Shown in pieces: positions 7,532 to 13,963 of a stretch of DNA of 20,172 nt. The translations under genes were made by a program, and so were the position numbers. The notes under the pieces are model-generated. The model worked only from the letters and a program-made list of their open reading frames with translations. It was not told where the DNA came from and did not search any database. The DNA is from a virus: positions 1-20,172 of the IMG/VR virus record IMGVR_UViG_3300028364_000188. The stretch is one strand, 5' to 3'. Positions within the stretch are counted from its first letter, which is position 1, and each line of letters begins with the position of its first letter.

Positions 7532-7740
7532 AGTGTTTGTATTTTTGCGTTTCTAATTGCTATCTGTAAAGCTAAAACTATATCTTTTGCTTCGTCAATA
7601 GTTAAAATGCTCTCATAATCTAATTCCTTTTCCGTATCAATATTCATTTTTATATGCATATAAATTTCTTTAGATTTAGTTGCTTGTAAACAAATTTCTG
7701 TTTGCGAGTTATTTCCGTGAATTGCTGTTGTAAATATCAT
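7528..7740 (-). CDS. Hypothetical 70-residue protein
   Basis: I do not recognise a family. The first half is beta-like (MIFTTAIHG, EIYMHIKMNI) and the second is a clear helix (SILTIDEAKDIVLALQIAIRNAK), a pattern common in small phage proteins. There is no membrane segment. Four-base overlaps at both ends tie it to the lipoprotein gene and to the upstream tail-anchored protein gene. Confidence 0.6.
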   Translation of the reverse strand: MIFTTAIHGNNSQTEICLQATKSKEIYMHIKMNIDTEKELDYESILTIDEAKDIVLALQIAIRNAKIQTL

Positions 7741-7967
7741 AATATAATAATTAATATTGCAACAATAGCAAAGATAGCTATAATAATTGTATGATGCTTG
7801 TTTTTTTCATGCAAGTCTGCCCAATATTCGTGACCTTCTGTGGTTTTTTTCCAATAAAACGCCCACTGCAAGTTATCAGTTTCTTTTTCGCAAGGATAAC
7901 TATCTGAATTTCTCTGATACTCTAATGCCTTTTCTTTAATCTTTGGAGGTAGTTCTGATATTTTCAT
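7737..7967 (-). CDS. Small tail-anchored membrane protein
   Basis: This 76-residue protein starts MKISELPPKIKEKALEYQ and contains AFYWKKTTEGHEYWADLHE. The ISELP opening and the W..T.EG..FW-like motif are seen in small phage proteins of unknown role. Residues 61-76 are entirely hydrophobic (IIIAIFAIVAILIIIL), giving a C-terminal membrane anchor with the bulk of the protein probably cytoplasmic. The start lies 32 bases inside the preceding ribbon-helix-helix gene, an unusually long overlap for this genome. Function unknown. Confidence 0.65.
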   Translation of the reverse strand: MKISELPPKIKEKALEYQRNSDSYPCEKETDNLQWAFYWKKTTEGHEYWADLHEKNKHHTIIIAIFAIVAILIIIL

Positions 7968-8097
7968 TTTTTACTAAATTTTCAATTATGGTTGCTTGAG
8001 ATGTGTTTTTATCTTCCGCTAATTGCTTAAGCTTATCCCGACAATCTTTTGAAAGTCGGAATGTTGCTAAATGCTTTTCCGTTGGTTTTTTGGTCAT
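7936..8097 (-). CDS. Ribbon-helix-helix (CopG/Arc-like) DNA-binding protein
   Basis: This is a 53-residue frame with ATG at 8097 overlapping the upstream stop by four bases. The sequence ATFRLSKDCRDKLKQLAEDK followed by TSQATIIENLV (residues 11-42) has the ribbon-helix-helix spacing: a short strand (TFRL) for the DNA groove, helix A (CRDKLKQLAEDK), and helix B (SQATIIENLV). Such proteins bind operators as dimers, so this is a candidate regulator of late genes or of its own operon. Its 3' end overlaps the next gene by 32 bases. Confidence 0.7.
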   Translation of the reverse strand: MTKKPTEKHLATFRLSKDCRDKLKQLAEDKNTSQATIIENLVKNENIRTTSKD

Positions 8098-8306
8098 TGA
8101 GTTGTTGTTTGCTGAATTTCGTCTATTTCTTGAATTAACTTAATTTTTTCTTGTGCCAAAAAATCCCATTTTCTAGATTTCTTTGCGTGCCTTTGCGTTT
8201 GCCACCCGTCTTGAATTACAGAAGTTCTGCATCGATCAAGCTCCGCATTTACTTTTATTAACTTTTTGTTAAGTTTTTCTATTTGAACTTGAGTTTCTAT
8301 TTTCAT
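8094..8306 (-). CDS. Small coiled-coil protein
   Basis: This 70-residue protein is highly charged and predicted helical. The N-terminal half (VQIEKLNKKLIKVNAELDRC) and the C-terminal half (FLAQEKIKLIQEIDEIQQ) both show heptad-like hydrophobic spacing, separated by a polar turn containing GWQTQRHAKK. This suggests an antiparallel helical hairpin or dimer. It abuts the upstream gene and overlaps the next by four bases. Family not recognised. Confidence 0.6.
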   Translation of the reverse strand: MKIETQVQIEKLNKKLIKVNAELDRCRTSVIQDGWQTQRHAKKSRKWDFLAQEKIKLIQEIDEIQQTTTQ

Positions 8307-8687
8307 TTATCTAAATTTTGAATTAAAATAAGCATTTCCGTATCTTCTAAAATCTTCTTCCTTTCCGTTTTTTAAAAGCGTTGTTATGTTATCGCATCTC
8401 AAACCTTCAAGCAAAGATCTTAATTTATCTAAATAACTTTCTTGATTTATGTTTTCTTTATAGTTAATTTCATGCAAAATTGGATATTTATCAATTTCAA
8501 ATAACGCATCAATTGCATCAACTAAATTTTGGTATTTTACACCATTAAAAACAGTCCAACGCCATTCTTTTGTGTAAATTTTTTTCCATTTCCAAAATGC
8601 ATTATTTGACTTTGAAACAGTTATTTCTTTATACTCTTCAATATAAAAAGCATTTTTTTCTAGTTGTTCAATTCTGTATTTTTTCAT
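8307..8687 (-). CDS. Hypothetical 126-residue protein
   Basis: The protein is lysine- and aromatic-rich (NAFWKWKKIYTKEWRWTVF) with a helical middle (NLVDAIDALFEIDKYP) and an ending with SYLDKLRSLLEGLRCDNIT. No known family, membrane span or signal was seen. It lies directly before the coiled-coil gene without spacing, and after a hairpin that separates it from the first gene of the late block. Confidence 0.6.
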   Translation of the reverse strand: MKKYRIEQLEKNAFYIEEYKEITVSKSNNAFWKWKKIYTKEWRWTVFNGVKYQNLVDAIDALFEIDKYPILHEINYKENINQESYLDKLRSLLEGLRCDNITTLLKNGKEEDFRRYGNAYFNSKFR

Positions 8688-8730
8688 TATCTTTGTTTTG
8701 TTAATTTTGCCAAAATAGGATTATTAATTT

Positions 8731-8766
8731 CAAAGCTCGATAATATTTAGTTATTACCGAGCTTTG
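8731..8766. terminator. Long hairpin between late genes (possible terminator)
   Basis: CAAAGCTCG (8731-8739) and CGAGCTTTG (8758-8766) are perfectly complementary. After one mismatch, TAATA (8741-8745) pairs with TATTA (8752-8756), leaving a six-base loop. On the plus strand it is followed by a run of T (8771-8775), so it resembles an intrinsic terminator for rightward transcripts. For the leftward operon there is no clean U tract, so there it may act as partial terminator, RNA-processing site or stabiliser separating the 60-residue gene from the rest. Confidence 0.55.
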
Positions 8767-8779
8767 CTGTTTTTTATGA

Positions 8780-8962
8780 TTAAGCTATTACTTTCTGAAC
8801 ATATACTCTATTATCTCCTAAATTAGATATTTTATCGTATATCTTTACAAGATATTTACCATTGTATTTTTCAAAATCTTTTAATGATTGAGAAACTATT
8901 AAATCTCCTTTTTTAAAGCTTCCTTGATCTTTTGCTGAGTAAGTGTTAAATGTAGTAGTCAT
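8780..8962 (-). CDS. Hypothetical 60-residue protein, first gene of late block
   Basis: This small polar protein (TTTFNTYSAKDQGSFKKGD at the start) then forms beta-like segments (YLVKIYDKIS, NRVYVQKVIA), resembling a small barrel. Family unknown. It is the first gene after the strongest leftward promoter (8998-9027), with a leader of about 30 bases, and is followed by a long hairpin, so it may be made in excess of the downstream genes. Confidence 0.55.
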   Translation of the reverse strand: MTTTFNTYSAKDQGSFKKGDLIVSQSLKDFEKYNGKYLVKIYDKISNLGDNRVYVQKVIA

Positions 8963-8997
8963 AATCCTATATTTTTGTTTTAGCTTTATTGCTTGTA

Positions 8998-9027
8998 CAA
9001 AGATACAATATGTATTTACATTTTCAA
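8998..9027 (-). promoter_or_regulatory. Leftward (late) promoter, Bacteroidetes type
   Basis: Read on the minus strand, TTG (9027-9025) is followed by 19 bases and TATCTTTG (9005-8998). This matches the Bacteroidetes consensus of a -33 TTG/TTTG and a -7 TAnnTTTG. Transcription should begin near 8991, about 30 bases before the ATG at 8962. It is the only promoter in the window with both boxes at textbook spacing. It precedes the terminase and virion genes, so it is the likely late promoter. Confidence 0.75.
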
Positions 9028-9040
9028 TACTTTTAAAGTG

Positions 9041-9160
9041 TTAAAGTTTAATTCCATAATAAAACCAGTCCAAATAAGACTGTATTTCTTTTCGCCGTTC
9101 GGGAGTTGTTGATTGCTTTTCTTTTTCAAGTTGCTCGATAGTTGTCTTTTTTGGTTTCAT
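9041..9160 (-). CDS. Hypothetical 39-residue protein
   Basis: ATG at 9160 overlaps the ninG stop by four bases, and TAA is at 9041. The peptide is charged and helical (TIEQLEKEKQ, TPERRKEIQ), ending SYLDWFYYGIKL. It is the last gene of the replication/recombination operon, ending just upstream of the -33 box of the late promoter. Function unknown; accepted on the ATGA coupling. Confidence 0.6.
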   Translation of the reverse strand: MKPKKTTIEQLEKEKQSTTPERRKEIQSYLDWFYYGIKL

Positions 9161-9795
9161 AAATTAAAAATACAAAATTCCTGTGAATAAATATTAAGTT
9201 CGGTGTTGATTTTATTTCTTAATTCAATTCTTTCTTTTGGTCCTAACTGTTGTAAATCCTTTGATAAATCCAAAGCTATCTTTTTTGCAATATTATTTAT
9301 CAATACCATTTCATCTTTTGTAAGGCTTAATTTTGGGGTCTGATGTAGGTAGTCCATAAATTCCAAATACTCTTTGCCATATCGATTTATAATGCCTTTG
9401 TGATACTTAATTGTATCTCCACCTTTGTAACTGTTAGAGGCAAAGGATTGAATATGGATGTTGTGTAAATTTAAAGAGGTTGTTCGGTTTGCGCCTACTG
9501 AAATGTTATGCCCTCCTGCAAGTTTACCAAAGTTATCAGTTGCAATGCAGGAGTTCCCAAAGTCAATAAACCTCGCTATTTTGTTGATAGTTGGTTGTAA
9601 ATACTTTGAACGGTATTCATCTGAAGTAATTATATTATGCTTTAAAACGGCTTTTTCTGCTTTCCATTTATCAGCATCTTTTTTTTCTTTAAGTTTTTTA
9701 GCGTGCATAATTGCACACTTATAATCACAAACGTTTTGCGCAAATTGTTTAGGATCAAATTTTACTTTGCAAATTTTACAAGTTTTTTGTTTCAT
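9157..9795 (-). CDS. ninG: NinG/Rap-like recombination protein
   Basis: This 212-residue protein has an N-terminal zinc-knuckle C6-x2-C9 and C23-x3-C27, then a basic linker (KKLKEKKDADKWKAEK). A central region (65-140) reads LQPTINKIARFIDFGNSCI, AGGHNISVGAN and LNLHNIHIQS, and then GGDTIKYHKGII. These correspond to the NinG (Rap) family order: a Q..fN.yIR-like helix, CI..., AGH, N.H.Q and the YR..L segment. NinG of lambdoid phages is a structure-specific endonuclease that helps RecBCD- or Red-linked recombination. The usual second cysteine of CxxC after CIS is absent here (CIATD). It lies in the replication operon. Confidence 0.8.
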   Translation of the reverse strand: MKQKTCKICKVKFDPKQFAQNVCDYKCAIMHAKKLKEKKDADKWKAEKAVLKHNIITSDEYRSKYLQPTINKIARFIDFGNSCIATDNFGKLAGGHNISVGANRTTSLNLHNIHIQSFASNSYKGGDTIKYHKGIINRYGKEYLEFMDYLHQTPKLSLTKDEMVLINNIAKKIALDLSKDLQQLGPKERIELRNKINTELNIYSQEFCIFNL

Positions 9796-10136
9796 TATCC
9801 TTGTTGTTTACTGTGGCTCATTTCACTTTTTAAAAAACTTATATTTGTTCTGATTGCATCGCATATTTTATATCCAGAATCCATAACTCTTCTAAGTTGA
9901 TACATTTGCGGGAAACATACATTAGCTTCGTTTACGGCTCGAGAAACGGTAAATTTTTGCTTTACTAAGTCAAATACCATAACTTCATAATGATTGTGAA
10001 CATTAGCTCTTACTGATTCTAGATAGTATAATAAGCCTGTTATCTTTTGAATTAACATTGATAATTCAGCACCGTCCTGTAAATTGCATTTGTAATACTG
10101 ATTTACGTATCTGTTTAAATTTTCTATTTCGTTCAT
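9795..10136 (-). CDS. Hypothetical helical protein
   Basis: This 113-residue protein is predicted all-helical (ELSMLIQKITGLLYYLESVR, YEVMVFDLVKQKFTVSRAV, QLRRVMDSGYKICDAIRT). No motif was recognised. Its stop and the ninG start share one base (TAATG), and its start overlaps the upstream winged-HTH-like gene by four bases, so it is strictly co-expressed with replication and recombination genes. A DNA-binding or replication accessory role is possible but not shown. Confidence 0.6.
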   Translation of the reverse strand: MNEIENLNRYVNQYYKCNLQDGAELSMLIQKITGLLYYLESVRANVHNHYEVMVFDLVKQKFTVSRAVNEANVCFPQMYQLRRVMDSGYKICDAIRTNISFLKSEMSHSKQQG

Positions 10137-10423
10137 TTCTTTAGCATTTTATTATAAATTGCAATTGCTTTTTCTTTTTGGTCTGCTGGCAATATGTGAA
10201 TGTGATAGGTGTAGCTATTGCCAAACTTATTAAATCGCTGAGCCTTTGTGGTTTCTAAACTTAATCCATATTCTAAAACCAAATTAGATACTCTAGTTCT
10301 AAAGCCTGCCATTACGGGAAACGCAAATAATGATACTTGCCCTTTTAAAATCAAAGTTAGTAAAACTTCCTGCAAATTGGTCTTTGGATATGCAAATCCC
10401 TGAAATAAATTTTCTGTTTTCAT
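10133..10423 (-). CDS. Winged-helix-like DNA-binding protein
   Basis: This 96-residue protein has a helix (NLQEVLLTLILKGQVSLFAF), a second helix with FRTRVSNLVLEYGLSLE, then a beta-wing-like segment RFNKFGNSYTYHIHIL and a closing helix. This helix-helix-wing arrangement resembles small winged-helix proteins found in phage replication modules. It follows the RecA-fold ATPase gene by 26 bases and overlaps the next gene by four bases. DNA binding is inferred, and the target is unknown. Confidence 0.5.
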   Translation of the reverse strand: MKTENLFQGFAYPKTNLQEVLLTLILKGQVSLFAFPVMAGFRTRVSNLVLEYGLSLETTKAQRFNKFGNSYTYHIHILPADQKEKAIAIYNKMLKK

Positions 10424-10449
10424 AATTAATAATTTAAGTTGTTTTTATT

Positions 10450-11289
10450 TTACATCCAGTCTGGTGTGCTTTTTGGTAACCAATCGTTATCATCAACATA
10501 AAAAGTAATTGGTTCAAAAGGTTGGTTTCTTGAATACTCGCATTTTACAATTGTATTGTTATCTTCCTTTTCGACAAATACAACCGTTTCCGCTTTTTTT
10601 AATATTGACGAACCAATATGCCCCACTGGCTTTGACGTGCCAAAGTTTTTATGAAGTATGCCTGTGCAATGCAAATTGCCTTTTGAGGTCCATTCAAGTA
10701 GCTTTTGCGTTAATCCTGTCGCTTGCTCTAAACTATTAAAATCAGTTACTAGATCAACAAATCCATCTATTGACATTAAACCTATTTTGTCTTTAAAATC
10801 GCTTTCAAAAACAATCCAGTCAATAAAATCAAATCTTTCCTTGGGAGAATATTTCCTTAAACAAAAAGTTTTGTAAAGTTCATAGTTTCCGCCAATTAAT
10901 TCTAAAACCCGTCTTTGAACTCTTTGAGTGTGAAAGTTTGATTGTTCAGTATCAAATGAAATTACAAACTTATCTTGAGTATTATGTCCTTTTATCATTG
11001 GATTAAAAACCGATGCAGTACCGCCAATATATCCCGCCTCTATCATTGATTTAAAAAACGTTTTTCTCGATTTTGACGCGCCAACTATGCAAGAAAAGTC
11101 TCCATAACTTCCAAATGGTATCGGGTAGTAATTTCCTTTGTATTGACTTTCGCCAATGCTAATTGCTATGGGTTGCTGTTTAATTTCTTCGCTCGGGTCA
11201 ATTAATGCTTCTTTGTAAATATCAGCAAAGTTTATTAACGGCTGGGGATTTATTGTTTTGTCTAGTTCGTCAAAGTTTAGTTTTTCCAT
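10450..11289 (-). CDS. RecA-fold AAA ATPase (replication, RepA/helicase-like)
   Basis: The start is placed at ATG 11289 (279 residues), 2 bases after a 48-codon gene; an upstream TTG extension would overlap that gene. Residues 69-78, VGASKSRKTF, form the P-loop, with R75 where glycine usually precedes K-T. Similar KS-x-KT loops are seen in RepA-like ATPases of Bacteroidetes mobile elements. FDTEQS (112-117) carries the likely catalytic acidic residue, and IGLMSIDGFVDL (169-180) is Walker B with D175. The C-terminal GILHKNFGT and HIGSSILKKAE suit a RecA/DnaB-type core. It probably loads or acts as helicase at the phage origin. Confidence 0.82.
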   Translation of the reverse strand: MEKLNFDELDKTINPQPLINFADIYKEALIDPSEEIKQQPIAISIGESQYKGNYYPIPFGSYGDFSCIVGASKSRKTFFKSMIEAGYIGGTASVFNPMIKGHNTQDKFVISFDTEQSNFHTQRVQRRVLELIGGNYELYKTFCLRKYSPKERFDFIDWIVFESDFKDKIGLMSIDGFVDLVTDFNSLEQATGLTQKLLEWTSKGNLHCTGILHKNFGTSKPVGHIGSSILKKAETVVFVEKEDNNTIVKCEYSRNQPFEPITFYVDDNDWLPKSTPDWM

Positions 11290-11291
11290 GA

Positions 11292-11438
11292 TTATTTTTT
11301 GAATCTTAAATAATAATAATTTGCCAAACAACCCATAGTAAGTAAAAACATTAAAGCTTTAATGTATTTGTCTTCAACGACTAACATAGTAATCAAACAC
11401 CCCCAAAGGCTAATAAATTGCGTTATTCTATTTTCCAT
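11292..11438 (-). CDS. Small two-span membrane protein
   Basis: This 48-residue frame from ATG 11438 to TAA 11292 has two hydrophobic segments (about 8-21, FISLWGCLITMLVV, and 28-43, ALMFLLTMGCLANYYY) separated by the charged turn EDKYIK, and ends LRFKK. It sits 11 bases after the upstream gene and 2 bases before the ATPase start. The hairpin topology is holin-like, but its place inside the replication operon argues for a membrane accessory role, so no function is assigned. Confidence 0.6.
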   Translation of the reverse strand: MENRITQFISLWGCLITMLVVEDKYIKALMFLLTMGCLANYYYLRFKK

Positions 11439-11449
11439 GATTTAGTTTT

Positions 11450-11911
11450 TTATTTGTAAAAGTCTATATTTTTAATTATTTCGTTTGCGGTATTGTAGAA
11501 AGATTTTTCAACATTTTCCAAACTCCAACTTTCTAAAAGTTTTTTTTGAAATTCCTTTTCGTTTTCTGATAAGATTGTTTTAGTTTTATTTTGCTCTAAA
11601 TAATCATTTACAGCCCGCTGGTTTAATTCCTGCTGCAAAAACGTAATATTATACTCTAACGGATTTTTAAGGTCGTCTTTCAAAGCTATTAAAGCCGTTT
11701 CAATACTTCCGTAATATCTTACATTTTGCGTTATTTGTAAAGATAAAAGTTTTGCGAATAGTTTGTTGTCGTTTACAAATTCCTTTTGATAAGCTTCTAG
11801 GCTTTCATTAATCGTTTTTAAGGCATTTATATCTTCTGGGTAAATGTTTACCTTACTTCGCTTAAAAACGTTAAATATACGTCTTAATGCGGTTTGTTCT
11901 TGCCAACTCAT
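11450..11911 (-). CDS. Hypothetical helical protein in replication operon
   Basis: This 153-residue protein is almost entirely predicted helix and rich in E, K, L and N (for example NESLEAYQKEFVNDNKLFAK, FLQQELNQRAVNDYLEQNK). No enzyme motif was found. It overlaps the preceding 98-residue gene by four bases. Its position between the replisome-organiser-like gene and the ATPase suggests a loader or accessory factor of the replication machinery; this is inference from context. Confidence 0.6.
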   Translation of the reverse strand: MSWQEQTALRRIFNVFKRSKVNIYPEDINALKTINESLEAYQKEFVNDNKLFAKLLSLQITQNVRYYGSIETALIALKDDLKNPLEYNITFLQQELNQRAVNDYLEQNKTKTILSENEKEFQKKLLESWSLENVEKSFYNTANEIIKNIDFYK

Positions 11912-12204
11912 ATCTGAATATTTTTATGATTCTTTTCTTTTAAAAATTCTCGAATCCAAATACAAACTTCTTGAGTGCAAAGTTTATAAGTTCTGCCGTA
12001 TTTACCAAGTCCACCGCTTCTAATTGCTTGAATTAAATCTTCGTCTTTTAATCTTGGAAATTCAGAAAGTAAGTCCTCAACCATTGTATCAATTCCAAAA
12101 GGGTTTGTTTGTGTTCTTTCAAAAGAAATTAAAACCGCATTTTTAATATTTAATGCTCGGGTTGTGATTTCTAACTGCTGCTGACATTTGCCTAACTGTT
12201 TCAT
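11908..12204 (-). CDS. Hypothetical replication-module protein
   Basis: This 98-residue protein has the segment LLSEFPRLKDEDLIQAIRSG then GLGKYGRTYKLCTQEVCIWI at 45-85. A pattern of this kind (helix ending AIR.G, then G.YG..Y.L....I..WI) recurs in small proteins of phage replication regions. Its start lies 62 bases inside the upstream gene, the longest overlap between two convincing genes here. The next ATG is at residue 41, but starting there would remove a plausible N-terminal helix. Function unknown. Confidence 0.6.
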   Translation of the reverse strand: MKQLGKCQQQLEITTRALNIKNAVLISFERTQTNPFGIDTMVEDLLSEFPRLKDEDLIQAIRSGGLGKYGRTYKLCTQEVCIWIREFLKEKNHKNIQI

Positions 12205-12901
12205 TGTTTTCTAATTTTATTTGTTGATTGTTTAAATTATTTGTTTGCCATTGCCACGATGCTTTAAAACCGCTCCAGCTTTCCGTAACGCATTTGTTGA
12301 TTATTTCGTTTATTGGCTTTCCTGATTTTTCTACTTCGATTAAAAGATTATTAAAAGCGGTTTTGGTGTTTGTTGCTTTTTTGGTTTTACGAACCGCAAG
12401 CCAATCGTTTATTAAATCTTTTGATAATCCCAAATCTAAAAGAGAATTAAAAAATGAAAACTTAACCGTAGGTTTATTTATCTTATCTTCTTTTATCTTC
12501 TCTTCTCTTATGGCATCGGTTTCGCATTGCGGTTTTAATGCGGTCGCATCTGTTTCGTATAATTCCTTTTGTTTACGTGCCTTTTCCCATCTTTCTTTTG
12601 CGTTTTTGCTATTGGTTTCGCTTAAATCTTTAAACAATAAAAGCTGTTCAGATAAAAATTTTATATAAATATTGCCATCTATAACCTCAATTATTTTTTC
12701 ATCGCATAGCGAATTTAATACGGTTGCATTGCCATCGCATAGCTTTTGTATGGCTAATTTTACTGGAAGGTTTCCAATTCTTGACCAATACATTGAACAT
12801 AAATCAATAAACAATCCTTTTTCGGCTCTGGAAAACATTTGTATATTTCCGTTTTCCCATTGATTAGGTTCAAATTTAAAATAAGGTAATTCCTTTGCCA
12901 T
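12143..12901 (-). CDS. Replisome-organiser-like protein (DUF1376/Lin1244-type N-terminus)
   Basis: This 252-residue protein opens with YFKFEPNQWENGNIQMFS and AEKGLFIDLCSMYWSRIG, a pattern shared by phage replication proteins of the DUF1376/DUF4373/Lin1244-like group, with a winged-helix feel (LAIQKLCDGNATVLNSLCDEK). A charged linker (about 105-145) is followed by a C-terminal helical region ending ESWSGFKASW, as in replication initiator or organiser proteins. It heads the replication operon and lies 14 bases after the U-tract of an attenuator-like hairpin. Expected role is recognition of the phage origin and helicase recruitment, by family analogy. Confidence 0.7.
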   Translation of the reverse strand: MAKELPYFKFEPNQWENGNIQMFSRAEKGLFIDLCSMYWSRIGNLPVKLAIQKLCDGNATVLNSLCDEKIIEVIDGNIYIKFLSEQLLLFKDLSETNSKNAKERWEKARKQKELYETDATALKPQCETDAIREEKIKEDKINKPTVKFSFFNSLLDLGLSKDLINDWLAVRKTKKATNTKTAFNNLLIEVEKSGKPINEIINKCVTESWSGFKASWQWQTNNLNNQQIKLENNETVRQMSAAVRNHNPSIKY

Positions 12902-12914
12902 AACTTTACTGTAT

Positions 12915-12998
12915 AAAAAATGCCCTACAGATTGGAAGTGGAGTTCCGCACTGTAAGGCTTTTTAAAAATTTCTTAAATCCAATAAATGCTCCACCAA
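12915..12998 (-). promoter_or_regulatory. Attenuator-like structured leader of the replication operon
   Basis: On the minus strand, GCCUUACAG (12959-12951) pairs with CUGUAGGGC (12930-12922) with one G-U pair. Inside, GGAA (12947-12944) pairs with UUCC (12937-12934) around the six-base loop CUCCAC. Six U follow at 12920-12915 and the ATG is at 12901, so this is a classic terminator placed just before a gene. Upstream, UUGGUGGAG (12998-12990) can pair with the loop and descending arm (CUCCAC, then CCAA after a two-base bulge), giving a mutually exclusive fold. That would be an antiterminator or, if only the loop pairs, a pseudoknot. It could also be the 3' end of a small RNA. Confidence 0.6.
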
Positions 12999-13009
12999 TT
13001 ATTGAACTG

Positions 13010-13017
13010 CAAATATA
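13010..13017 (-). promoter_or_regulatory. -7 box of replication operon promoter
   Basis: TATATTTG on the minus strand (13017-13010) matches TAnnTTTG. No TTG is present at the expected -33 spacing, so the promoter is weaker or needs an activator. Transcription would start near 13003, giving a leader of about 100 bases that contains the attenuator-like structure before the ATG at 12901. It lies just beyond the yopX stop codon. Confidence 0.55.
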
Positions 13018-13028
13018 AGAAATACTTT

Positions 13029-13352
13029 TTACTTTTCGTGTATGTTTCCGATTATTTTATCTAAAACTCGTAATTGTGAAAACGGTTTAATTTCAAAATA
13101 CCATCCACACTCTTTTTCGTTCCAATTTACCTCTTTAGGAATAAAACCGATATAAGGCAATATCAAATCCCCCGAGTAAATTTCAACATCATCGCTTGTT
13201 AGTTTGCCCGTAAATTGACCTAGTGATTCTGGGATTACTTCGTAAGTATTTATTCCAGAAATAATAAAAGATTGAATCTCATCATCATAATAATGCCCAC
13301 ACACCCACCCTTTACCGTCAACTCTTAATCCTCTAAATTTTATAGTTCGCAT
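13029..13352 (-). CDS. yopX: YopX family protein
   Basis: This 107-residue protein has the family marks in order: IKFRGLRVDGKGWVCGHYY at 4-22, YEVIPESLGQFTGKLTSDD at 36-55, EIYSGDLI at 57-64, V.W at about 75 and the closing IIGNIHEK. YopX proteins are widespread in phages of Firmicutes and Bacteroidetes; their function is unknown. The protein ends right after GNIHEK, where many members continue with N-P-E-L. It starts 13 bases inside the previous gene and is the last gene of this block. Confidence 0.88.
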   Translation of the reverse strand: MRTIKFRGLRVDGKGWVCGHYYDDEIQSFIISGINTYEVIPESLGQFTGKLTSDDVEIYSGDLILPYIGFIPKEVNWNEKECGWYFEIKPFSQLRVLDKIIGNIHEK

Positions 13353-13789
13353 GATTTTAATGTGTTAATGTCAATTGCTAATCCTTTATCAATAAGTCCG
13401 TAAATATCAAAGTGCCATTCTAAAAGCTTTTGCATTATTAAATATCCATCAATTAAATTAATTGTTTGACTGTAATTTTCCGTTATAATATCTAATGATA
13501 TTTCACCATTTAAAAATTGATAAATTTCAACATCTTTTTTAATATTGTAATAAATCCACGTATCAGGTACAAACGTAATTCCGTTAATTGTAATTAGTTT
13601 TATAAGGTCGGAAAGCGGATGAAGTATTGGTTTATAATGATTGTACTTACTAGTAATTAGCAAATAATCCAAAACTTCTCCATTTAAAAACAAGTCTTCT
13701 ACAAATAAAATTTGTTCGTTTCTAAAACATCTAATTTTTAATTCATAAGGCAAATACCCTGCTAAATGTTTTAATTGTAATTTTTCCAT
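13340..13789 (-). CDS. Conserved phage protein of unknown function
   Basis: This 149-residue protein opens with LKHLAGYLPYELKI and has a central KPILHPLSDLIKLIT and a closing LLEWHFDIYGLIDKGLAIDIN. Proteins with this combination (a LAPYLPYGLK-like start, KPILRPLSDL and W.FD.FGLI.KGLAID) recur in Bacteroidetes phage accessory regions and have no known function. It overlaps the upstream gene by 19 bases and yopX by 13 bases. Confidence 0.75.
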   Translation of the reverse strand: MEKLQLKHLAGYLPYELKIRCFRNEQILFVEDLFLNGEVLDYLLITSKYNHYKPILHPLSDLIKLITINGITFVPDTWIYYNIKKDVEIYQFLNGEISLDIITENYSQTINLIDGYLIMQKLLEWHFDIYGLIDKGLAIDINTLKSCEL

Positions 13790-13962
13790 GATTCTGTAAA
13801 TTTTAATAATGTTATATAATTTTCTTCGCTAAAAACTTCATTTCGTGTTTTGCATTTTCGCTTTCTAAATGCGGTGTAAGGCATTCCTATCACTTCAGCG
13901 GCACGTTTACCTGACATTCCTAATGTAGCGGTTAGGTTGTTTATTTTTTCGTTAGGGGTCAT
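13771..13962 (-). CDS. Small HTH-like protein
   Basis: The start is placed at ATG 13962 (63 residues), one base after the upstream stop; an ATG seven codons earlier would overlap that gene. Residues 2-30 (TPNEKINNLTATLGMSGK, then RAAEVIGMPYTAFRKRK) look like a helix-turn-helix: an alanine-rich second helix, glycine turn, and a basic recognition helix. It is probably a small DNA-binding regulator within the accessory block. No exact family was recognised. Confidence 0.6.
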   Translation of the reverse strand: MTPNEKINNLTATLGMSGKRAAEVIGMPYTAFRKRKCKTRNEVFSEENYITLLKFTESWKNYN

Positions 13963-13963
13963 A

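Noticed and set aside
11290-11331. TTG-initiated N-terminal extension of the ATPase
   Set aside because: It overlaps a convincing 48-codon membrane-protein gene; the ATG at 11289 follows that gene by two bases.
12228-12668. Rightward 146-codon frame
   Set aside because: It is antisense to the replisome-organiser-like gene, rich in F, S and L as expected from antisense of an AT-rich gene, with no promoter.
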